A stretch of 64,000 nt of DNA from Candidatus Terraquivivens ruidianensis. GTDB lineage: Archaea > Thermoproteota > Nitrososphaeria_A > Caldarchaeales > Wolframiiraptoraceae. Within the stretch, counting starts at the first letter, position 1. Each line of letters opens with the position of its first letter. A program made the translations under genes and the position numbers. The stretch spans positions 62,001-126,000 of the forward strand of contig JALNLA010000001.1 of the NCBI GenBank assembly GCA_023267975.1, read 5' to 3'. This document shows positions 58,406 to 64,000 of this stretch, one piece after another. The notes beneath the pieces were generated by a model that was not told the DNA's origin, searched no databases, and was given only the letters and a program-made list of their open reading frames with translations.

Positions 58406-59302
58406 ATGGATGTGAATGAGTCCTTAGTTTATATCGATGGAAAATTTTACCCGAAATCCGAGGCCAAGATCTCCGTCTACGACCACGGTCTACTTTACGG
58501 GGACGGCGTCTTCGAAGGCATAAGAGTTTATAACGGTGTAGTGTTCTTACTGAAGGAGCACATAGAAAGACTGTACAATTCGGCGAAGTTCATCAAGCTT
58601 AATATACCCATTTCAAAGGAAGAGATGACGGCCGCCGTCGTCGAGACCGTCAGAAGAAATAACGCTAGGAATTCCTACATTAGACTTCTCGTGACCAGGG
58701 GCGTGGGTGACTTGGGTCTAGACCCTAGAAAGTGTCCTAAGGCAAGCATAATAATCATAGTTGAGCAGATACAGCTGGTGGGTGGAGCCGCCAAGGAGAG
58801 GGGCATATCCACGATTATAGCGTCAACGAGAAGAGATTCTGTCTCAGCGACCACGCACGAAGTTAAGTCGTTAAACTATCTTAACAGCATACTCGCAAAG
58901 CTGGAGGCCAACGAGGCTGGTGTAGATATGGCCATCATGCTCGATAGTAGGGGATTCGTTTCGGAGGCCGAGGCGGCAAACATCTTCATCGTCAAGAATA
59001 GCGTTATAGCCACGCCGCCGTCAACAGCAGGCATCTTAGATGGTGTGACGAGAAGAAGAATTATAAGGCTGATACATGAACTCGGAATGAATGTCGTAGA
59101 AAGGGACATAACACCCTTCGAGCTGATTACTGCGGAAGAGGTTTTTTTGACTGGGACGGGCGCGGAAATACTGCCAGTCACTAAGATAAATGGCATACAA
59201 ATTGGAGATGGTTTACCTGGGCCGATAACTAGAAAGGTCATGCAAGAATTTGAGAAATTAGTAAAAAGTGGAAAAGAAGGTGTGAGGGTTCCGTTTGACT
59301 GA
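58406..59302 (+). CDS. ilvE: Branched-chain amino acid aminotransferase
   Basis: A 298-residue fold-type IV PLP enzyme: 'VYDHGLLYGDGVFEGIRVYNG', the PLP lysine at K154 in 'HEVKSLNYLNS', 'SRGFVSEAEAANIFIVK' and 'TPPSTAGILDGVTRRRI'. These match archaeal/bacterial IlvE, which makes Val, Leu and Ile. D-amino acid and ADC-lyase relatives share the fold, but the 'GxGxLxGxxFEG' and length fit IlvE best. A TATA 'caatttatataac' (58369-58381) lies before the ATG. Confidence 0.92.
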   Translation: MDVNESLVYIDGKFYPKSEAKISVYDHGLLYGDGVFEGIRVYNGVVFLLKEHIERLYNSAKFIKLNIPISKEEMTAAVVETVRRNNARNSYIRLLVTRGVGDLGLDPRKCPKASIIIIVEQIQLVGGAAKERGISTIIASTRRDSVSATTHEVKSLNYLNSILAKLEANEAGVDMAIMLDSRGFVSEAEAANIFIVKNSVIATPPSTAGILDGVTRRRIIRLIHELGMNVVERDITPFELITAEEVFLTGTGAEILPVTKINGIQIGDGLPGPITRKVMQEFEKLVKSGKEGVRVPFD

Positions 59303-59387
59303 CTGCGTAAATTTCTAAATTTTATTTTTATGTATAAGCCCTTTCACACAAAACACTTTTTAATGAACAGTTAACACATTAACTTTG

Positions 59388-60518
59388 ATGAGGACTTGTG
59401 TAGAGTTCGAGAATGCTTTAAGGGCCGCAGAAGAGTTCATAAGCTCTAGGACCTTAGAGCCCGTAAAAAACCAAATACAGTATGTCAGGCTCTACGCGAG
59501 TGCTTTTAGAAGCTTAGACGTTTATAGACCCATAATGGGCTCAATTCAAGAGATGATGGAAAGGGATGGGTTGAAAGGATGCGAGCGGGATGTCAAAACG
59601 GTTCTCAAGGGACTTGCTTTGTTATACACCGCAAGATACCATCAACTATATCATGACCACAGGATTTTCCCAACATTCTATCAGTACGTTCAGGCCATAA
59701 ACCTTGTCGAGGAAGGGTTAGCCTCTGCAAAGAGCAGCTGCGCTACCTTAAAAAACGTCTACGAAGGTTTTATGGATGCCGTCGAGCAGATCACGTTAGG
59801 GAATGGGATATACGTAATTAATTGGAAGAATGTCCCAAAATATCACTTCACGCTTTACAAAAAAGTTGGATTACAGATTGCTAGACTGATAGCCAGCGAG
59901 CTTATAGGTCTTTACGTCGTTAAGGTAAAGGATGAGGCCCCGCTTCATTACCATCATTTTCTTGACGAACACCACTTTTTACCAGAGCGCGTAGATGGGC
60001 TGCATTACCTTGACGGCAAGGTATCTGGAACTACGCAGACCGATATCCTCTACATAAAGAAGGGGCAAGTTCATGGTTTTAAAAACAAAGAGGGGCGTGA
60101 GGTTGCATTCCTATTCGTATGCGGCTCTGAGGAAACCGGACCATGGGATTTCGTTCAAGATATAGAGTTGGTTAAGAAAGAATTTCCTGATAAAGCTTTT
60201 AGCAACATCGATGAGATCGGTGGAAGGGACTTGCATAAGACCCTAGAAGGGGTCAGGACCCTCAGGCAAAATTTCTACGAGAGGCTCTCGCCGAACTACA
60301 TGCGCCTGTTCCATGATATTGCCAAGTTTCACGGAGAATACATGCCGCCCAATAAGGATAAAGAGCTGATATGCTTCGTTGTCGAAGGCAACGGTACAGT
60401 TGAGGTCGAAGGTAGGAGTTGCGATATAAAACCAGGAGATTCTTTCCTGCTCCCTTCCCAGATGAGAGCAAAAATCTCAAGCCCTTCCATGATACTCTAT
60501 CAATTTGGCTATGGGTAA
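59388..60518 (+). CDS. Bicupin protein with helical N-terminal domain
   Basis: A 376-residue protein from the ATG at 59388 (a TTG three bases earlier is less likely). Residues 1-150 are helical; the first cupin (about 165-245) carries a dense His motif 'APLHYHHFLDEHHFLPE' with a later 'QVHGF', consistent with a metal site; the second cupin (about 320-376) has 'VVEGNGTVEVEGRSCDIKPGDSFLLPSQMRA' but lacks the His set. Function not recognised; an isomerase or dioxygenase role is possible for the first cupin. Confidence 0.75.
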   Translation: MRTCVEFENALRAAEEFISSRTLEPVKNQIQYVRLYASAFRSLDVYRPIMGSIQEMMERDGLKGCERDVKTVLKGLALLYTARYHQLYHDHRIFPTFYQYVQAINLVEEGLASAKSSCATLKNVYEGFMDAVEQITLGNGIYVINWKNVPKYHFTLYKKVGLQIARLIASELIGLYVVKVKDEAPLHYHHFLDEHHFLPERVDGLHYLDGKVSGTTQTDILYIKKGQVHGFKNKEGREVAFLFVCGSEETGPWDFVQDIELVKKEFPDKAFSNIDEIGGRDLHKTLEGVRTLRQNFYERLSPNYMRLFHDIAKFHGEYMPPNKDKELICFVVEGNGTVEVEGRSCDIKPGDSFLLPSQMRAKISSPSMILYQFGYG

Positions 60519-60592
60519 AGGCAGGGAGTAGTATAATACCCCTACTCATCTAAAAGAGAAGGCTTTTATCCGATTGATTCTCACTAACTTTC

Positions 60593-60889
60593 ATGAACGC
60601 CTCTGAAGAAGTACTGGAGGATTTTAAGAGAGCCTGGATAGAGTTCGAGGTGGAGGAGACCAATCGGGGTTTCCTATCCCACTTAGCTGCTTACGTGATA
60701 GTCAATGTTTTCTTGGTATTCATAAACCTCTATACATATCCTACAGCAATATGGTTTGTATGGCCTTTGCTCGGCTGGGGCATCGGACTCGCCTTTCACT
60801 TTGTCTTCTCGCGGAAGAGGTTTATCGTAGCTGAGTGTGAGAAGAAAGCTGCCATGGTAGAGATGAAAATGAGGACGAAAAAGCGATGA
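60593..60889 (+). CDS. 2TM-domain membrane protein
   Basis: A 98-residue protein of the 2TM-domain type: 'RGFLSHLAAYVIVNVFLVFINLYTYP' and 'WFVWPLLGWGIGLAFHFVFSRKRF' form a helical hairpin, with charged ends inside the cell. Such domains often accompany histidine kinases; here it stands alone. Function unknown. Confidence 0.82.
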   Translation: MNASEEVLEDFKRAWIEFEVEETNRGFLSHLAAYVIVNVFLVFINLYTYPTAIWFVWPLLGWGIGLAFHFVFSRKRFIVAECEKKAAMVEMKMRTKKR

Positions 60890-60967
60890 ATTGACGAGGC
60901 CTGCCAAATGCACGTTTATTAAGTAGAGAAGGTTAAAGCTCGATGAAAGGGAGGCGGCTGGCCTTTT

Positions 60968-61957
60968 GTGTCGGTTAGACGACGCAATCCATGGGCTCAA
61001 GCCAACTACAACGCACGTTATCTCAGAGCCTACGATAAACCTCTGAAACTCGTCGGCAATACACCCCTTTGTAGGCTTGAAAAGGTACCCGCAAAACATG
61101 GTATAAAGGACGGAGTTAAGATATACGCTAAGCTTGAGTTTTTTAATCCAGGAGGTTCCGTCAAGGATAGGGCTGCACTGAACATAATTTTAAGCGCCAT
61201 AAGGGATGGAAACTTAACGCCCGACAAGACGATCCTCGATGCCACTTCCGGTAACACAGGAGTCTCTTACTCGATGATCTCTGCGGCCCTCGGCTATAAA
61301 TGTAAGATGCTAGTCCCAGCGAACGCCAATGCTAAGAAAGTCGCTATCATGAAGGCTTATGGGGCCGAAGTTGTATTTACAGACCCCGTGGACGGGATAG
61401 ATGGCGCAATTAAAAAAGCCCGTGAAATATACGAGCAAGACCCGAGGGCATACTTCTACGCAAACCAGTACGACAACGATGCAAACTGGCTGGCCCATTA
61501 TAGGACGACGGGCCCTGAGATAATCAGACAAACGAGGGGAAGATTAACGCATTTCATCGCCGGTGTCGGGACGTCTGGAACGTTCATGGGCGTTGGAAGA
61601 AGGCTGAAGGAATTCAACCCAAGCATAAAGCTCGTGGAGGTTCAGCCAGACTCAGGCTTTCATGGGATTGAGGGGTTAAAGCACATGGGTACAAGCATCA
61701 GGCCGAAGATATATGACGAGAACTTCAGCGACGTACGTATGAGCGTATCTACCATCGAAGCTTACGAAATGGTTAAAGAGCTTGCAAAAGTTGAAGGGGT
61801 GCTCGTCGGCATATCGTCCGGTGCTGCGCTTTCTGCAGCCCTAAAGATAGCAAAGGAGCTGGGAAGGGGACTGTTGGTGGTCATATTCCCAGACGGAGGG
61901 GAGAAGTACCTTGAAGAGCGTTTCTGGAGAGAGGAGCTCCAGGCCCAGCCCTTATAG
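60968..61957 (+). CDS. cysK: Cysteine synthase-like PLP enzyme
   Basis: A 329-residue fold-type II enzyme from a TTG or GTG start; 'LVGNTPLCRLEKV' opens the domain, the PLP lysine is K66 in 'NPGGSVKDRAAL', the phosphate loop is 'ATSGNTGVSYSM' and 'GVGTSGTFMGVGRRLKEF', and 'GISSGAALSAAL' ends it. It should make cysteine from O-acetyl- or O-phosphoserine. The N-terminal 25 residues ('VRRRNPWAQANYNARYLRAYD') are longer than usual. Neighbouring TusA-like and JAMM genes suggest that its sulfur donor may be a carrier protein rather than free sulfide. Confidence 0.9.
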   Translation: MSVRRRNPWAQANYNARYLRAYDKPLKLVGNTPLCRLEKVPAKHGIKDGVKIYAKLEFFNPGGSVKDRAALNIILSAIRDGNLTPDKTILDATSGNTGVSYSMISAALGYKCKMLVPANANAKKVAIMKAYGAEVVFTDPVDGIDGAIKKAREIYEQDPRAYFYANQYDNDANWLAHYRTTGPEIIRQTRGRLTHFIAGVGTSGTFMGVGRRLKEFNPSIKLVEVQPDSGFHGIEGLKHMGTSIRPKIYDENFSDVRMSVSTIEAYEMVKELAKVEGVLVGISSGAALSAALKIAKELGRGLLVVIFPDGGEKYLEERFWREELQAQPL

Positions 61958-61970
61958 TGCTTTTCGCATT

Positions 61971-62213
61971 CTAATACGTCTTCCTTACCACTATCTCAGC
62001 GTAACCATCGCGCTCGAATATACCTATTAACTCATGACCCATTTTTCTTACCCAAAGAGGTATATCCTGCTTTGAGGTGCTGTCCGATGCGTAAACGGAA
62101 ACAACATCGCCAACGTCAACCTCCCTTATCGTCTTCACCAACTCTATCAAAGGACCTGGGCAGAAGCTACCCCTTGCATCGACAACCCTATTCACTTTTA
62201 TTTCTCCTGACAT
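61971..62213 (-). CDS. TusA/SirA-like sulfur-carrier protein
   Basis: An 80-residue protein (start ATG 62213; a longer reading to 62243 adds ten residues). The signature 'DARGSFCPGPLIELVKTI' has the sulfur-carrying Cys of the C-P-x-P motif, followed by the TusA fold 'DVVSVYASDSTSKQDIPLWVRKMGHEL'. It carries persulfide sulfur for tRNA thiolation, cofactors or cysteine synthesis. It converges on cysK and diverges from the second JAMM gene. Confidence 0.9.
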   Translation of the reverse strand: MSGEIKVNRVVDARGSFCPGPLIELVKTIREVDVGDVVSVYASDSTSKQDIPLWVRKMGHELIGIFERDGYAEIVVRKTY

Positions 62214-62269
62214 ACATCGTACCCTGAAACGGTAACAAATCATATAACTTTGTTATTTAAATATTTCAT

Positions 62270-62731
62270 GTGACGATTATATATCGGTACGACCTCTTTG
62301 GTGACGGGTTGACGCTCGTAATAAGCAAATCCGAGCTGGATGAGATAATCAGGCACGCTTTGGAGACGTATCCCGAAGAGTGCTGCGGGCTCTTGGTAGG
62401 AAGAAAGGACGGCGGAAGGAGTGTCGTCGCTAAAGTTGTCAGGAGCAAAAACGCCTACATAGGAGATAGGAGAAGGAGATACGTAGTCGACCCGTTAGAC
62501 ATATACAATGTAGAGAAGGATGCTGAGAAGCAAGGGTTAATGCTGATTGGCGTATACCACTCCCACCCCAACTATCCTGCAAGACCATCGGCCTACGATG
62601 CGGAGGTCGCTTGGCCCTCCATAAGGTATCTTATAGTGTCCATATATGATGGAAAGCCTGAGAAGGTTACCGTGTGGCTTTTTAACGAGAAGAATAAGGA
62701 GTTTCTTGAAGAGAGCATGGTCGTTCTTTAA
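62270..62731 (+). CDS. JAMM/MPN+ metalloprotease, short prokaryotic type
   Basis: A 153-residue JAMM protein: E37 in 'PEECCGLLVG', H97 and H99 in 'GVYHSHPNYPARPSAYD', S107 and D110. The 'EECCGLL' and 'HPNYPARPSAYD' signatures belong to the short JAMM group that includes Mec+ and QbsD, which trim sulfur-carrier ubiquitin-like proteins in cysteine or cofactor synthesis. The GTG at 62270 is used; the start is uncertain (a TTG at about 62307 is possible). It is distinct from the Rpn11-like enzyme at 50.6 kb. Confidence 0.88.
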   Translation: MTIIYRYDLFGDGLTLVISKSELDEIIRHALETYPEECCGLLVGRKDGGRSVVAKVVRSKNAYIGDRRRRYVVDPLDIYNVEKDAEKQGLMLIGVYHSHPNYPARPSAYDAEVAWPSIRYLIVSIYDGKPEKVTVWLFNEKNKEFLEESMVVL

Positions 62732-62810
62732 ATTTCTTAAAAGTATTAGATTTTTCACCGTTGAAAATTGTGGAAAACTTATTTCTCTCACCAAATCCTG
62801 GAATAATCTG

Positions 62811-64000
62811 ATGAGCGGTATACCGATTTCGCTTGGCTTCGGCGCCATGCGCATCATTCTTTCAAACTCGCAACCAAGAGCGTTAATGAAGAAGAGTTTG
62901 GAGAAATGTAATAGATGCGGCAAGAGACCCATAGACATATTTTTCGATGAATGTTTGGGGATTAAGCAAAAGAAGTGCATCATGTGTGCATCGATTGTTT
63001 CTGCGCTTAAATTTTTTACTTTTGTTACTTTGAAGGTACTGAACTCCAACCAGGATTCGTTAGTCAAAGCTTTAAGCGTGCCGTACTGGAGAAAAGGGCT
63101 GACGTCGGCTGTAAAGGGTTTAGCGTGGTTCGGTGCAACGAAACCTTTTGTCACGGGTTCACCACTCTTTGTTGTCTGGAACTTTACGAATAGATGCAAC
63201 CTAAGATGCAAGCATTGTTACCAAAACGCCAGTGCAAGCTTACCAACGGAGCTTACAACAAGCGAGGCGCTCCGTGTTGTTAAGGAACTTTCGGATGCGG
63301 ACGTTTCCTCTATTGCTTTTTCAGGAGGAGAGCCGCTCATCAGGCAGGATTTCTTCAAGGTTGCAGGTAGCGCAAAAGATAGTGGGATGTATGTGACGGT
63401 CGCATCAAATGGCACGCTCATAACAAAGGAGGTCGCTAAGAGGCTTGCCAAAACCATACATTACGTAGAAATAAGCTTAGACAGTATAAATCCAAAAACG
63501 CATGACGAGTTTAGGGGAGTTCCTAGTAGCTGGGATAGGGCAGTTTCCGCAATCAAATACTTGAAGGAAGAGGGCGTTACGGTAGGTGTCGCTACAACCG
63601 TAACCAAACACAATATATCGGAGGTGCAAAAAATGGTCGACTTCGTAGAGGAGCTTGGTGTTGAGTATTTCATATGCTTTAATTTCATACCGACGGGTAG
63701 GGCTATAGAAATCGTTAAAGATGATCCATCGCCGTCTGAAAGGGAGGAGTTTATGAAGTTTCTATACAAGAGGCTGGTTCTCAACATGCTTCAAAATAAG
63801 AGACTAAAACTCTACACGACGGCGCCCCAGTTTGCGAGGGTTGGACTCGAGGCGATGGAAGAAGTCATGAGAGAGGTTTATACGATTGGCCCAACAGTTC
63901 CATGCGTTGAGCCAGTAATACCTACAACGCATTACGCAAACATCCCTGGCATAACACCCGGGGTTGCGGAGTTTATTGGTGGTTGTGGCGCAGGTAGAGT
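62811..64000 (+). CDS. Radical SAM/SPASM protein, 3'-truncated
   Basis: The frame is open from the ATG at 62811 to the window edge (396 codons). The radical SAM cluster motif is 'CNLRCKHC' (about residues 130-137) with 'FSGGEPLIRQDF' for SAM. A zinc-finger-like N-terminal domain ('CNRCGKRP' and 'CIMCASI', about 33-66) precedes it. At the edge 'GGCGAGR' looks like the beginning of a SPASM domain holding extra Fe-S clusters. Such proteins modify peptides or make cofactors. The N-terminal Cys pairs are unusual for the family. No partner peptide was seen in the remaining bases. Confidence 0.85.
   Translation, partial: MSGIPISLGFGAMRIILSNSQPRALMKKSLEKCNRCGKRPIDIFFDECLGIKQKKCIMCASIVSALKFFTFVTLKVLNSNQDSLVKALSVPYWRKGLTSAVKGLAWFGATKPFVTGSPLFVVWNFTNRCNLRCKHCYQNASASLPTELTTSEALRVVKELSDADVSSIAFSGGEPLIRQDFFKVAGSAKDSGMYVTVASNGTLITKEVAKRLAKTIHYVEISLDSINPKTHDEFRGVPSSWDRAVSAIKYLKEEGVTVGVATTVTKHNISEVQKMVDFVEELGVEYFICFNFIPTGRAIEIVKDDPSPSEREEFMKFLYKRLVLNMLQNKRLKLYTTAPQFARVGLEAMEEVMREVYTIGPTVPCVEPVIPTTHYANIPGITPGVAEFIGGCGAGR

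Noticed and set aside
62537-63211. Long minus-strand open frame at the right edge
   Set aside because: It is antisense to the JAMM gene and to the radical SAM gene, whose plus-strand frame has clear catalytic motifs.
1-64000. CRISPR array or insertion sequence
   Set aside because: No regularly spaced direct repeats, Cas genes, transposases or terminal inverted repeats were seen in the window.

Overview
The window is archaeal chromosome, most likely from a thermophile of the Aigarchaeota / 'Candidatus Caldiarchaeum' branch of the Thaumarchaeota-related lineages. The signs are TATA-box promoters close to start codons, topoisomerase VI subunit B, aIF1A, RIO1 kinase, a KH-domain Dim2/Pno1 protein, a multi-OB-fold RPA, an intron-containing tRNA with a tRNA-splicing endonuclease, and above all a complete eukaryote-like ubiquitin cascade, which is the hallmark of Caldiarchaeum. 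The lineage is inferred from gene content; no database was searched.

Layout. 1-17.3 kb is core metabolism: the end of an ADP-forming acyl-CoA synthetase, a CDP-alcohol phosphatidyltransferase, anaerobic ribonucleotide reductase and its activase behind a perfect 13-bp-arm palindrome, a chorismate mutase-aminotransferase fusion followed by prephenate dehydrogenase, a four-OB-fold ssDNA-binding protein, a DUF72 protein, tRNA-Met with a 13-nt intron, a 2-methylcitrate-cycle set (citrate/methylcitrate synthase, PrpD, PrpB), a flavoprotein reductase, Hsp20, a HEPN/MNT pair and an NCS1 permease.

17.36-32.38 kb is a provirus-like block of a tailed virus with a long non-contractile tail. Its leftward arm carries the large terminase and six small genes. 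Its rightward arm carries a tail-terminator-like protein, membrane proteins, tail tube, tail chaperone with a likely +1 frameshift, HK97-gp10-like protein, tape measure, tail hub, receptor-binding protein, an ABC-ATPase/acetyltransferase fusion and a membrane-anchored nuclease. Portal, head protease, major capsid protein and integrase were not found, so it is either left-truncated or a headless, possibly domesticated, element.

32.4-42.3 kb holds an atypical acyl-CoA dehydrogenase, an MFS transporter, a toxin-antitoxin/nuclease island (second HEPN/MNT pair, VapBC, a PD-(D/E)xK nuclease with a small partner) and a three-gene MacB-like ABC exporter. 42.5-45.4 kb has tRNA-Arg, the splicing endonuclease, a PhoU-like protein and glycyl-tRNA synthetase.

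45.5-52.1 kb is the ubiquitin region: a membrane-anchored RING protein diverging from a coiled-coil protein; the operon E1 - small RING protein - coiled-coil protein; an AIM24-like gene; the operon ubiquitin - E2; and the divergent operon Rpn11-like JAMM protease - coiled-coil protein. The E2 frame has no ATG, GTG or TTG ahead of its first helix. It lies exactly in the -1 frame of ubiquitin and joins it at the Gly-Gly codons, so E2 may be made as a frameshifted Ub-E2 fusion that the protease would split. This is the most interesting prediction in the window.

52.2-64 kb returns to housekeeping: an Lrp-like regulator, zinc ribbon, KaiC-like ATPase, KH protein, TopoVI-B, RIO1, aIF1A, PAC2 chaperone, cupins, branched-chain aminotransferase, a cysteine synthase / TusA / second JAMM sulfur group, and a radical SAM protein running off the right edge.
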